A stretch of DNA of 64,000 nt from Bog-756 sp963725275 (lineage in GTDB: Bacteria; Actinomycetota; Acidimicrobiia; Acidimicrobiales; RAAP-2): the NCBI GenBank assembly GCA_963725275.1, contig CAVRXS010000001.1, positions 416,650 to 480,649 on the forward strand. The letters are read 5' to 3'. The notes below the pieces were generated by a model that saw only the letters and a list, made by a program, of their open reading frames with translations, did not search any database and was not told the DNA's origin. The first letter of the stretch is position 1. The number at the start of each line of letters is the position of its first letter. The position numbers were made by a program, and so were the translations under genes. This document shows, piece by piece, positions 43,596 to 53,844 of this stretch.

Positions 43596-44621
43596 TCAGG
43601 GGCGGAGCAGCACTTTGATGCACTCCGCACTCCGGGCGGCCACCGCGGCATAGGCGTCCGGGGCTTCGGAGAGGGGGAAGGCGTGGGTGAAGATGCCGTC
43701 GGTACGGAGGCGCCCGGCGGTCACGAGCGGCACCAGCTCGCTCCACGTCCGGTGGACCGGTGCGGTGGTCAGACGCAGGGTCACGCTGTGCAGGAGGGCC
43801 GAGAGGACCGGCATCGGATAGGGGGTCAGATCGTGGACCCCGATGACCGAGACGGTGCCCCCCGGTCGCACCAAAGACAACGCGTCGTCGAGGGTGGCGT
43901 CGCGGGCGACCGTGTCGATGACCGCGTCGGCTCCCAGGCCGTCGGTCGCCTCGAGCACCGCGTCGACAGTCGGGCCCTCGAGTGACTCGGCGCCCGAGTC
44001 TGCGGCCCGGTCCCTCCGACCGGCCACCGGGTCGACCGCCAGCACCCGCCCGGCACCGAGGGCGAGCATCGACCGGACCGCGCAGAGGCCGACCGCGCCG
44101 AGTCCGAGCACGGCCACCGTGCCGCCCGGTGGCGTGTCGGTGCGCTGCGCGCCGGCCCATCCGGTGCACAGGTTGTCGGTCAGGAGGAGGGCCGCCTCGT
44201 CGTCCAGCCCGTCGGGGATGGACAGGAGCTGGAAGTCGGCGGCCGGCACTGCAACCGCGGTGGCCTGGCCCGCGCCGAGCTCCCCCGATCCGAAGATCTT
44301 CGGCCCTTCGCGGCAGAGGACGGGGTCCCCGGTGGCGCATCCCGCGCACCTCCCGCATCCGGTCACCGAGGCGGTCAGCACCCGGTCGCCGACTCGGAAC
44401 CGACGCACGTCGGCGCCCACCTCGACCACCGTGCCCAGGAACTCGTGGCCGACCGGGAGTCCCCCGCCGGCGGGGAGGTCGCCGTCGTAGAAGTGCATGT
44501 CCGAACCGCAGATGGCGGTCGCGTCGACGGACAGCACGGCACCGCCGGGTCCGGGCAGCACCGGATCGGGAGCATCGGCCACGACGACCCGTCCCGCCCC
44601 CTCGATCACCACCTGGCGCAC
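43596..44621 (-). CDS. Zinc-dependent medium-chain alcohol dehydrogenase
   Basis: 341 aa from GTG with a GGGAGA ribosome binding site. Catalytic zinc ligands are Cys38, His59 and Glu60 (AICGSD, GHEFLG). The structural zinc site has Cys89, Cys92, Cys95 and Cys103 (CGRCAGCATGDPVLC). The Rossmann motif GLGAVG and a downstream AVDPVAGRRDRA strand-loop give NAD(P) binding. It oxidises a primary or secondary alcohol, possibly the P450 or BVMO product. It is divergent from the BVMO gene. Confidence 0.94.
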   Translation of the reverse strand: MRQVVIEGAGRVVVADAPDPVLPGPGGAVLSVDATAICGSDMHFYDGDLPAGGGLPVGHEFLGTVVEVGADVRRFRVGDRVLTASVTGCGRCAGCATGDPVLCREGPKIFGSGELGAGQATAVAVPAADFQLLSIPDGLDDEAALLLTDNLCTGWAGAQRTDTPPGGTVAVLGLGAVGLCAVRSMLALGAGRVLAVDPVAGRRDRAADSGAESLEGPTVDAVLEATDGLGADAVIDTVARDATLDDALSLVRPGGTVSVIGVHDLTPYPMPVLSALLHSVTLRLTTAPVHRTWSELVPLVTAGRLRTDGIFTHAFPLSEAPDAYAAVAARSAECIKVLLRP

Positions 44622-44720
44622 GGCTCTCCCTGGTCGCCCGACGTCAACGCTCCGTACTCTCGCACACCGGTGGCCGGGGGCCCACGCCACCACCCCGGCG
44701 CTGCGGCGTAGTGTCCGGCC

Positions 44721-46648
44721 GTGCGCAATCCCCACGCAGGCGAGCCGTTCGACACGTCCGACGCCGAGATCGCCGACGCCCTCCTCGACGTCTCGATCCC
44801 GACGCTGCTGCTCTCGCTCGTGCACATGTCCGGCGACCCGGAGATCATCCGTGGCCGGCTGCGGCCGGCCGGCCTGTTCCTCAACGAGGTGCAGGGGTAC
44901 ATGAGCGAGGAGGACAAGGCCGACGCCCGGGCCCTCGCCCTCGGGGTCATCGGCGACTACCGGGCGCGCGGCTGCCCCGAACCCGCGCCGCTCCCCGCCG
45001 GGCTGGTCCACGAGATGATGGGCTGGCTGGTCTGCGAGGACGTCCCCGAGGAGTACGTCCCGCTGCTGATGGAGGAGATGGAGCTCGACGGCCGCGACGC
45101 GCGCCGGGTCGAGACGGCCGCCAGTGCCTCCGACCGTGCGACATTCCCGGTGGTGGTGGTCGGCTGCGGCCAGTCCGGCCTGCTGGCCGGCATCCGGCTC
45201 CTCGAGGCCGGCATCCCCTTCACGATCCTCGAGAAGAACGCCGGTGTGGGCGGCACCTGGTGGGAGAACTCCTACCCGGGTGCGAGGGTCGACGTGGGCA
45301 ACCACTTCTACTGCTACAGCTTCGAGCCGAGCGACCACTGGACCGAGTACTTCGCCCGCCAGCCCGAGCTCCAGCGCTACTTCTCCTCGGTCATGGACAA
45401 GTACGACATCGGGCGGCACGTCCGGTGGGAGACCGAAGCGCTCGGCGCGGTATGGGACGACGAGACCGCCACCTGGTCGGTGCGGGTGCGCGCCGCCGAC
45501 GGTACGGCGGAGGTGCTCGAGGCCCGTGCGATCATCTCGGCCGTCGGCCAACTCAACCGTCCCCATCTTCCCGACCTCCCGGGACAGGAGACCTTCGCCG
45601 GGCCGGCCTTCCATTCGGCCCGCTGGGACCACGATGTCGCACTCGACGGTCGGCGGGTGGCCATGATCGGGGCCGGGGCGAGCGGCTTCCAGATCGCCCC
45701 GACCATCGCCCCGGCGGTCGGGCACCTGACCGTCTTCCAGCGGACCGCCCAGTGGATGTTCCCGAACCCCAACTACCACGCGACAGTCGGGCCGGGGGTG
45801 CGCTGGGCCCTCCGGCACCTGCCGTTCTACGGGCGGTGGTACCGGTTCCTGCTCTTCTGGCCGGGTTGCGACAAGGGCCTCGAGGCGGCCCGGGTCGACG
45901 CCGACTACCCCGACCAGCAGCGTGCGGTGAGCGAGACCAACGAGCTCACCCGGCAGATGTTCACCGAGTGGATCGCCGGCCAGATCGGCGACGATCCCGA
46001 CCTGCTGGCAAAGGTCGTGCCCGACTACCCGGCCACCGGCAAGCGCACGCTGCAGGACAACGGTGCGTGGCTGTCCGCGCTCACCCGCGACAACGTGGAC
46101 CTGGTCCGGACCGCCATCGACCACATCGAGCCGGACGCGGTGGTCACCGCCGACGGCGAACGGTACCCGGCCGACGTGATCGTCTACGCGACCGGGTTCG
46201 AGGCGACGCGGATGCTCGCGCCGATGGAGATCACCGGACGGGACGGGGTCGACCTGCGCACGATGTGGGGGAGCGGCCGGCGGCCTACCTCGGCATCACC
46301 GTGCCGGGATTCCCCAACTTCTTCTGCATGTACGGCCCGGGCACCAACCTGGCCCACGGCGGCAGTCTCATCTTCCACTCCGAGTGCCAGATGCGCTACA
46401 TCACCCGGTGCCTCGAGGCGCTCGTGGTCGGCGACCACCGGTCGATGGAGCCCCGCCGGGAGCGCTACGACGACTGGCACGAGCGGAGCCAGCGCGAGAT
46501 CAAGAAGCTGGTGTGGTCCCAGCCCTCGGTCAAGCACTCCTTCTTCAAGAACTCCCACGGGGAGATCCACGTGCTGAGCCCCTGGCGCCTGGTCGACTAC
46601 TGGGCGTGGACGAAGGAGCCGAACCTCTCGGACTTCGTCATCCGCTGA
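44721..46648 (+). CDS. Baeyer-Villiger monooxygenase, HAPMO-like, frameshifted
   Basis: About 642 aa joined. The N-terminal 135-residue helical extension is as in 4-hydroxyacetophenone monooxygenase. FAD-binding GxGxxG is GCGQSG (148-153), followed by EKNAGVGGTWWENSYPGARVD. The BVMO fingerprint FAGPAFHSARW (292-302) fits FxGxxxHxxxW, and the NADPH GAGASG motif follows. Near 46270 a G run (TGGGGGAGCGG) lacks one base: after DLRTMWG the frame must change to give RPAAYLGITVPGFPNFFCMYGPGTN, ending at 46648. It inserts oxygen next to a ketone to make an ester or lactone, using NADPH and O2. Confidence 0.9.
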
Positions 46649-46726
46649 ACGCCGGCCGCGTGGGGGTGCCCGGAGCACGCTGACCCGGCGGGCGGAACGG
46701 ACTGGGCAGACCGTTCTGTCGCTCGC

Positions 46727-46746
46727 TACTATCGAACATATGTTCG
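46727..46746 (+). promoter_or_regulatory. SOS promoter: -10 hexamer and LexA box at the imuA start
   Basis: A TACTAT -10 hexamer (46727-46732) is followed directly by CGAACATATGTTCG (46733-46746), a perfect actinobacterial/Gram-positive LexA box (CGAAC-N4-GTTCG). The ATG of imuA is inside the box (46740-46742). A start about seven bases after the -10 would put transcription at or beside the A of the ATG, giving a leaderless mRNA. No clear -35 is visible. Confidence 0.85.
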
Positions 46747-47500
46747 TAGCACCTCCCCGGCGACGGGACGCGGATACCCCGGAGGAGGGGATGCCCCCGC
46801 CCCCCCGGGGGAGCCTGGACCGGGGGCTCGACACGACCGCCCTCGCCGCCCTGGCCCTGATCGGCGAGCGTGCCCGCCCGGTCGCCGCCGGCCGGACCCG
46901 CCTCCTCCCGGTGGCGGCACCCTTGGCCGGGCTGCTGCCGGACGGGGTCCTGCGCCGGGGTACCACCCTGGTGGTGCACGGTCCCGCCGAGGGTGGCGCC
47001 CTCAGCGTGGCGCTGGCCCTGGTGTCCGCGGCCTCGGGCGCCGGCTCGTGGTGCGCGCTGGTCGGCCATCCCGCCCTCGGCGCGGTCGCCGCCCACGACC
47101 TCGGCATCGACCTCGGGCGCCTCGCCGTGGTGCCCCGGCCGGGGGCGGCGTGGGCGGAGATCACCGCCGCGCTGCTCGAGGGGGTCGACCTGGTGCTGCT
47201 GTGCCCACCCTTCCCGCCCCGGCCGGCAGTGGCCCGACGGCTGGTGGCACGGGCACGGGGCGCGGGGCCGTGCTGGTCGTGGCAACGGGACGGACCGACT
47301 GGCCCGAGCCGCCCGACCTCCGGCTCCGGGTCGACGAGGCGGTCTGGGAGGGGGTCGGGACCGGCGAGGGGTACCTCCGCCGGCGACGGATGACGGTGAC
47401 CGCGGCCGGGCGCCGGTCCGCCGGCCGGCCGGCCAGCCGGCACCTGTGGCTTCCCGCGCCCGACGGGACGGTGGGCGGGGCCGGGGACCCCGGGACCTGA
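46740..47500 (+). CDS. imuA: ImuA-like RecA-fold protein of the mutasome, frameshifted
   Basis: About 253 aa joined. The first part has LLPDGVLRRGTTLVVHGPAEGGALSVALALVSAASGAGSWCALVGHPALGAVAAHDLGIDLGRLAVVP, a degenerate RecA-like core without a true Walker A, as in ImuA proteins. Near 47264-47267 (GCGGGGCC) one G seems missing; the following VLVVATGRTDWPEPPDLRLRVDEAVWEG... continues in another frame to the TGA at 47498-47500, one base before imuB. ImuA helps ImuB and DnaE2 in translesion synthesis. An ATG at 46791 is an alternative start. Confidence 0.8.
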
Positions 47501-47501
47501 C

Positions 47502-48581
47502 ATGGACCGCCTGCTCGTCGTGCGCTGCCCCGAGCTCTTGCAGGAGGACGAGGGCGGGGCCGTCCTCCGCGCCTTTGCCGCGGTGGTCGCCAGGATCGAG
47601 ACCCTCTGCCCCTGGGTGACCACCGTGCGCCCCGGCATCTGCTCGCTGCCGGCACGCGGGCCCGCCCGCTACTTCGGTGGCGAGGCCGCCCTGGCCGACC
47701 TGGTCCGTGCCACTGTCTCGGCCCTCACCCCGACCGAAGTGGGGGTGGCCGACGGGCTGTTCGCCGCCGTGCTCGCTGCCGGACGGGACCTGGTCGTCCC
47801 GCCCGGGGGGACTCCGGAGTTCCTCGCTCCGCTGCCGGTCCTCAGCCTCGGCCAGCCCGATCTCGCCGAGCTGCTCGGCCGGCTGGGCATCCACACCCTC
47901 GGGGAGTTCGCCGCACTGCCCGAAGCCCACGTGCTCGGGCGGTTCGGAGCAGACGGCGCCCTCGGGCACCGGGTCGCCGGGGGACGGACCGGCGAGGCGG
48001 CCGGTCTGCGCACGGTCCGCTACGACCCGCGCCGGACCACCGGAGGGAACCGGGTGGCACCGGCGGCGACCGAGCCCGGCTTCTGGGGCGGGGTGAGCGA
48101 CACCGACGCCCGGGCAGCCAGGTGCCTGGAGGCCGTACAGGATCTCCTCGGCCCCGAGGGCGTGGTCACCGCCCACCTCCAGGGCGGGCGCGGGCCGGTG
48201 GAGCGCGCCCGCTTCGTGACCTGGAACGCCCGGGCCGAGCAGAAGAGCCGGGACGGTGGCGCCCCCTGGCCCGGGCGGATTCCGCCGCCGGCCCCGGCCG
48301 TCGTCCACCCCGCACCCCTCAGCGCCGATCTGGCCGATGCCAGCGGGAGTCCGGTGCGGGTCTCGGGACGTGGCCTGCTCACCTCCCCACCCGACCGCCT
48401 CTCGGTGGAGGAGGGACCCTGGACCGCGCTCTCCGGGTGGGCGGGCCCCTGGCCGTCGGACGAACGGTGGTGGTCGCGGTCCCGGCGGCGGAGTGCCCGG
48501 CTGCAAGCGGTCACCGCCGGGTACGCGCACCTGCTCCTGCTCGAACGGGGTCGCTGGTGGGTCGAAGCCACCTACGGCTAG
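47502..48581 (+). CDS. imuB: ImuB, inactive Y-family polymerase-like mutasome protein (shorter than usual)
   Basis: 359 aa, while typical ImuB proteins are about 500-530. Conserved parts are VRPGICSLPARGPARYFGGEAALADLV, SLGQPDLAELLGRLGIHTLGEFAALPEAHVLGRFGADG, GFWGG, and the C-terminal RPG-type block ending in GPWPSDERWWS and GRWWVEATYG. Missing relative to the family, by memory of its architecture, are about 45 residues of the N-terminal palm (VVRCP jumps to ELLQED) and about 100 residues of the little-finger region. The reading frame is intact. It links DnaE2 to the beta clamp in SOS mutagenesis. Confidence 0.85.
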   Translation: MDRLLVVRCPELLQEDEGGAVLRAFAAVVARIETLCPWVTTVRPGICSLPARGPARYFGGEAALADLVRATVSALTPTEVGVADGLFAAVLAAGRDLVVPPGGTPEFLAPLPVLSLGQPDLAELLGRLGIHTLGEFAALPEAHVLGRFGADGALGHRVAGGRTGEAAGLRTVRYDPRRTTGGNRVAPAATEPGFWGGVSDTDARAARCLEAVQDLLGPEGVVTAHLQGGRGPVERARFVTWNARAEQKSRDGGAPWPGRIPPPAPAVVHPAPLSADLADASGSPVRVSGRGLLTSPPDRLSVEEGPWTALSGWAGPWPSDERWWSRSRRRSARLQAVTAGYAHLLLLERGRWWVEATYG

Positions 48582-48590
48582 TCGGACGGA

Positions 48591-51500
48591 ATGATGGCCT
48601 ACGCCGAGCTCCACGCGCACTCCAACTTCTCCTTCCTCGACGGGGCCAGCCACCCCGAGGAGCTGGCCGCGGAGGCGGCCCGGCTCGGCCTCTGCGCCCT
48701 GGCCCTCACCGACCACGACGGCCTCTACGGTGTGGTCCGCTTCGCCGGGGCGGCCCGGGCCGTCGGTCTGCCCACTGTGTTCGGGGCCGAGCTCACCCTG
48801 ACGGGGACGGGCGCCGCCCACCGCGTACGGGGGTGCCCGACCCGGACGGCACCCACCTGGTGGTGCTGGCCCGCGGCCCCGAGGGGTACGCCCGCCTCGG
48901 GCGGGTCATCGCCGAGGCCCACCTGGCGGGCGGGGAGAAGGGCAAGCCGCTCCTCACCCTCGACGCCCTGGCCGACCGGCACGGCGGGCACTGGCAGGTC
49001 CTCACCGGCTGCCGCAAGGGGGCGCTGGCCGCGGCGCTGACCGGGGAGGGCCCGCGCGCTGCGGGCCGCGCCCTCGACCGTCTCGTCGACCGCTTCGGGC
49101 GCGACCACGTGGCCGTCGAGCTCTGGGACCACGGCACACCGCTCGACACCACCCGCAACGACGCCCTGGCCGTACTGGCCGCAGGACGGGGGGTGGACCC
49201 GGTCGCCACCAACAACGTGCACTACGCCACGCCAGCCCGCTTCCCGCTGGCCACCGCCCTGGCCGCCGTGCGGTCCCGACGGGCACTCGAGGACCTCGAG
49301 GGGTGGCTCCCCTCATCCCCCACCGCGTGTCTGCGGGGTGAAGCCGAGCAGCGCCGCCGGTTCGCACGGTGGCCCGGGGCGGTCGAGCGGGCGGCCGAGA
49401 TCGGTGCGGCCTGCGCGTTCGACCTGCGCCTGGTGGCGCCACGGCTCCCCGACTTCCCGGTGCCGGAGGGGCACACCGAGCAGACCTGGCTGGTCGAGCT
49501 GGTCCGTCGGGGTGCCGACGACCGCTACGGGCCGCGGGGAGCCGAGCGGGTCGCGGGCGCCCACGCCCGGCTCGACCACGAGCTCGAGGTCATCGGCGCG
49601 CTCGGCTTCGCGGGGTACTTCCTCACCGTCTGGGACATCGTCCGGTTCTGCCGGGAGGAGGACATCCTCTGCCAGGGGCGGGGGTCGGCCGCCACCTCGG
49701 CGGTCTGCTACGCCCTCGGCATCACCAACGTGGACGCGGTCTCCCTCGGGCTGCTCTTCGAGCGCTTCCTCTCCCCCGCCCGCGACGGCCCCCCCGACAT
49801 CGACGTCGACATCGAGTCCTCGCCGGCGCGAGGAGGTCATCCAGTACGTCTACGCGCGCTACGGGCGGCTGCACGCCGCCCAGGTGGCCAACGTCATCAC
49901 CTACCGGTCCCGCTCCGCCCTGCCGCGACGTGGGCAAGGCGTTCGGGCACACCGCCGCCGAGGTGGACGTCTGGGCCAAGTCGGTCGAACGGGGTGAGCC
50001 CCTCGGTGAGCGGGAGGACCTCCCTCCCCTGGTCCAGGAGCTGGCCGGCGAGCTGCTCGACTTCCCCCGCCACCTCGGCATCCATTCGGGCGGCATGGTC
50101 ATCTGCGACCGTCCGGTGATCGAGGTCTGCCCGGTCGAATGGGGCCGGATGCCGGGACGCAGCGTGCTCCAGTGGGACAAGGACGACTGCGCGGCGGCGG
50201 GACTGGTCAAGTTCGACCTGCTCGGCCTCGGCATGCTCACCGCGCTCCACCACATGGTCGACCTGGTGCGCTCCTTCCATCACGTGGAGATCGACCTCGC
50301 ACGACTCGAGCAGGAGCCCGAGGTCTACGACCTGCTGTGCCGGGCCGACACGGTGGGCGTGTTCCAGGTGGAGTCACGGGCCCAGATGAACACCCTCCCC
50401 CGGGTACGGCCGCGCTGCTTCTACGACCTGGCCATCGAGGTGGCCCTCATCCGTCCCGGGCCCATCCAGGGCAACGCCGTGCACCCCTACATCCGGCGCC
50501 GCAACGGGACCGAGCCGGTCACCTACCTCCACCCGCTGCTCCGGCCATCGCTGGAACGGACGCTCGGGGTTCCCCTCTTCCAGGAGCAGCTGATGCAGAT
50601 CGCCATCGACGTGGCCGGGTTCACCCCGACCGAGGCGGACGAGCTGCGCCAGGCGATGAGCGCCAAGCGCTCCGGCGAGCGCATGGCCCGCCTGCGGGAC
50701 CGCCTGTTCGCCGGGATGGCCGGACGCGGCGTGGACGGGGAGGTGGCCGAGCAGGTGTACGTCGCGCTCGCCGCCTTCGCCAGCTTCGGGTTCCCCGAGA
50801 GCCACTCGGTGGCCTTCGCCCATCTCGTCTACTCGACCGCCTGGTGCAAGGTGCACTACCCGGCCGCCTTCACCGCCGGGTTGCTCAACGCCCAGCCCAT
50901 GGGGTTCTGGTCCCCCCAGAGCCTGGTTGCGGATGCCAAGCGCCACGGGGTGGTCGTCCGGCGGCCCGACGTCAACGCGGGACGGGCCGACGCATCCCTC
51001 GAGCCCGAGGAGCCCACGGAGCCGGAGGGGTGCGGGGCCACCGTGCGGTGCGCGGTGCGCCTCGGCCTCTCGTCGGTGCGCGGCGTGGGGACGGAGACCG
51101 CGGCCCGGATCGAGGCGGGCGCCCCCTGGGCGCACATGGAGGACCTGGTGCGCCGCGCCGGGGTGAGCCGCGTCCAGCTCGAGGCGCTCGCCACTGGCGG
51201 CGCCCTCGACAGCCTGGCCGGAGCCGGGGTCGGGGGTGGCGACCGGCGTCCGGGGAGGGGGACCGGACGCCGGTCCCTCGTCTGGGGGGCGGGCGCGGCG
51301 TCCCAGGCCACCGCGGACCGGCTGCCGGGTGTGGTCACCGGGGCAGAGCCGCCACCCCTCCCGGTACCCACCCCGTGGGAGGGGGCCTCCGACGATCTCT
51401 GGTCACTCGGCATGACCCCGGACACCACGGCCATGGAGCTGGCCCGGGCCGGACTGGACCGGCGCGGGGTGCTGGCGGCCGGCGCCCTGTCCGGTCGGCC

Positions 51501-51780
51501 TGCCGGTGAGCGGGTCACCGTCGGGGGGGTGGTGACCCACCGCCAGCAGCCCGAGAGCGCCCGCGGGGCGGTGTTCCTGAACCTCGAGGACGAGACCGGG
51601 ATGGTCAACATCGTGTGCTCCCGGGGTGCCTGGATCCGGTGGAAGTCGGTGGCCCGGTCGTGCCCGGCGCTCGTGGTACGGGGGCGGATCGAGCGGTCGG
51701 AGGGGTCGATGACCCTCGTCGCCGAGCGATTCGAGCCACTGCCGCTCGGCCCGGTCCCGGCCTCACGGGACTTCCGCTGA
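48591..51780 (+). CDS. dnaE2: Error-prone DNA polymerase DnaE2 (three frameshifts)
   Basis: About 1060 aa joined. The PHP domain begins YAELHAHSNFSFLDGASHPEELA. The polymerase core has GRGSAATSAVCYALGI and the catalytic PDIDVDIE, then REEVIQYVYARYGRLHAAQVANVITY, DVGKAFG, HLGIHSGGMVI, KFDLLGLGMLTAL, GVFQVESRAQMNTL and FQEQLMQIAIDVAGFT. The C-terminal OB domain has TVGGVVTHRQQPESARGAVFLNLEDETGMVNIV. Frame changes occur near 48830 (a G run that seems one short), near 49825 and near 49922 (CTGCCGCGAC, one extra C). It performs error-prone translesion synthesis with ImuB. Confidence 0.93.
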
Positions 51781-52070
51781 CCGACGCCCAGAAAACTCCT
51801 CCGAAATTGCTTGACTACTATGTGTCACATGATGAACACTAAGAGTGATGATGCAGTGCCTCAGCAACACCGATGATTCACATACAGCACGCAGTCATTG
51901 ACCGACCTGGCGTCCCCGGACGCAGCAGCACCAGTCGCAGCCAGACGGTACAGGGTTCGGACCCCCGGGAGATCCCCGGAGGAACAGCCGAGCAGTCTCC
52001 CCAGGCCGCCGGCGCCCCTCAGTGACCCCATCCACCCCGTGACATCGGCGACAACAGGAGGCAGTGCTCA
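51781..52070. other. Intergenic, AT-richer region upstream of the PLDc_N/DUF2510 gene
   Basis: About 290 bases, notably less GC-rich than the surroundings around 51800-51900. It contains a TTGACT hexamer followed by the palindrome ATGTGTCACAT near 51820-51830, and other TCACA-like words. No ORF is convincing. It likely holds the promoter of the next gene, and the palindrome could be an operator. Confidence 0.45.
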
Positions 52071-52755
52071 ATGACCGCACAGATCGTAGGTCCCAACGCA
52101 TTCTCGATCGGGCTCGTGATCGGCCTGGTGACCCTCTCGATGATCGCCGGCGTGATCGACCTCTTCCGGAAGCCGGGGTGGGCTTGGCGGGCGGCCCAGG
52201 AAAGCAGGATCGCCTACCTCGTCCTGATCCTCCTGCTTCCGCTGGTCGGGCTCGGCATGTACCTCTACGGGGCCCGCCCCAAGGTCGTCGCCAAGGCATC
52301 GGCGGGGCGGGCGGCGAGCCTCCCCTTCGAGCGCTTCGGCGAGGACTCGGTGCAGAAGCAGCGCGAGGACGGCCGGCCGCTCGGCACCATCACCGCGCCG
52401 GCGGCACTCGGCAGCTTCGGCGAGATCCGGGGCGAAGGGCCGTACCCCTTCGGCGGGGACGCCGCCTCGCTCCCGGTCGGTGGAAGCTTCCTGCAGACCG
52501 AAGGCAACGCAACCCTGCGCTCGCCGGTCGGACTGTCCCGCGCCTACCGGCCGCGGCCAACGCGACGCCGTCCCCGGCGTCGAGCGGGTGGCACGGTCCG
52601 CCCAGACCGCCACCGGGAGCACGACCATGACCGTCCCGTCCGGCTGGAAAGCCGACCCGACCGGCCGCCACGAGTTCCGGTACTGGGACGGAGAGCACTG
52701 GACCGAGAACGTCGCCGACGCCGGGCTCCAGGACCGCGACGCCGTGTCCGTCTGA
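52071..52755 (+). CDS. PLDc_N-DUF2510 membrane protein, frameshifted
   Basis: The N-terminus has two membrane helices (FSIGLVIGLVTLSMIAGVIDLF and SRIAYLVLILLLPLVGLGMYLYG) with the PLDc_N pattern between them. A soluble linker rich in Gly/Ser/Pro follows. The restored C-terminus, in another frame, is SGWKADPTGRHEFRYWDGEHWTENVAD, a DUF2510 domain common in Actinomycetota. The break lies somewhere in 52530-52610. The DUF2510 part could also be a separate 42-aa ORF from ATG 52627. Such proteins sit at the membrane with unknown function. Confidence 0.65.
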
Positions 52756-52818
52756 TCGCCGAATCCGCAGCACCGGCACCCTTTCCCACTCTGCCGGCTG
52801 GTCCGTCTGTCCCCCCCG

Positions 52819-53844
52819 TCAGCGTCCCTGGCGGACCAGCCGGCTGAGGCGGGCTACGAGCACCTCGAGGACGGCATCCCCCGGGAGCGCGGTCGCCCCG
52901 CGTAGGTCGAGGTCTGCGTCGGCCAGGAGGCCGATGGCCCGGGCGATCCGACCGGACCCGAGCTTGTTTGCCTGGGCGAGGGCCTTCTTGGCCGGGAAGA
53001 CGCTCCTCAGCCCGAGTACCTCGGCGGCCTGCTCCGGGGTTGTCACGCCCGACCCGTCCAACCGGAGCATCTGGCGGTAGTGCCGATGGAGCAGAGACAA
53101 GACCACGAGCGGGTGGGAGTCGCCCACGGTCAGGATCCGGCGGAGCACCGACAGGGCACGCTCGGTCGTCCCCGAGTCGATGGCGTCGGTGAGGTCCCAC
53201 GGGGCGAGGGAGCCGGCCTCGCCGAGGAACGGCTCGAGGTCGTCGAGGGTGACCGTGGCCCCCGCTCCGTAGGCGGCGGCCAGCGTGTCGAGCAGCCCGA
53301 CCAGCCGGCCCATGTCCGAGCCCAGGTGGTCGGCGAGCCGGGCCGCCGCCGCGCCGTCGAGCCGCACCGGGCCGCCCTTCAAGTGGTCGGTGAGCCACTG
53401 GGACCGCGCCCTTCCCGTCCCCACCGAGGTGTCGAGGACCTCTCCCGCCATCCCGACCGCCTTGGAGAGGACCGGTGCGACGGTGCCGCCGCCGCCCACC
53501 AGGACCAGGACGGTCGTGGGCAGCGGGTCGGCCACGTAGGCGGCGAGCCGCTTGGCGTCGGCCGCGATGATCTGGCCGGCCTCGCGGACGACCACCACCC
53601 GCCGGTCCACCAGGAACGCCGGCGTCGTGCAGGCGTCGATGACCGCTCCGATGTCGACGGGCTCGACCCCGGGACCACCGAACTCCTCGACGGTCATCGA
53701 CGGGTCACCCTCGCCGACCAGTCGCCCGACCAGCGCGTGGGCGGCCTGGGCCACCAGCGCCGGATCGTCCCCCCGCACCAGGTAGGCGGCCCGCCCGCGA
53801 GGTGCTGCACCCGCGGGCGACGTGACCGGTGCCCGCGCACTCAC
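52819..53844 (-). CDS. holA: DNA polymerase III delta subunit (clamp loader)
   Basis: 341 aa from GTG. The N-terminal Rossmann-like domain has YLVRGDDPALVAQAAHALVGRL, then FLVDRRVVVVREAG and TTVLVLVGGGGTVAPVLSKAV. The middle has GSDMGRLVGLLDTLAAAYGAGATVTLDDLEPFLG, and the C-terminal collar domain follows. It wrenches open the sliding clamp. The start overlaps the folP stop by four bases (GTGA). Confidence 0.9.
   Translation of the reverse strand: MSARAPVTSPAGAAPRGRAAYLVRGDDPALVAQAAHALVGRLVGEGDPSMTVEEFGGPGVEPVDIGAVIDACTTPAFLVDRRVVVVREAGQIIAADAKRLAAYVADPLPTTVLVLVGGGGTVAPVLSKAVGMAGEVLDTSVGTGRARSQWLTDHLKGGPVRLDGAAAARLADHLGSDMGRLVGLLDTLAAAYGAGATVTLDDLEPFLGEAGSLAPWDLTDAIDSGTTERALSVLRRILTVGDSHPLVVLSLLHRHYRQMLRLDGSGVTTPEQAAEVLGLRSVFPAKKALAQANKLGSGRIARAIGLLADADLDLRGATALPGDAVLEVLVARLSRLVRQGR

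Noticed and set aside
43128..43985. 285-aa plus-strand ORF
   Set aside because: Only the first 44 codons resemble a protein family (antiporter); the rest is antisense to the Zn-dehydrogenase and of shadow composition.
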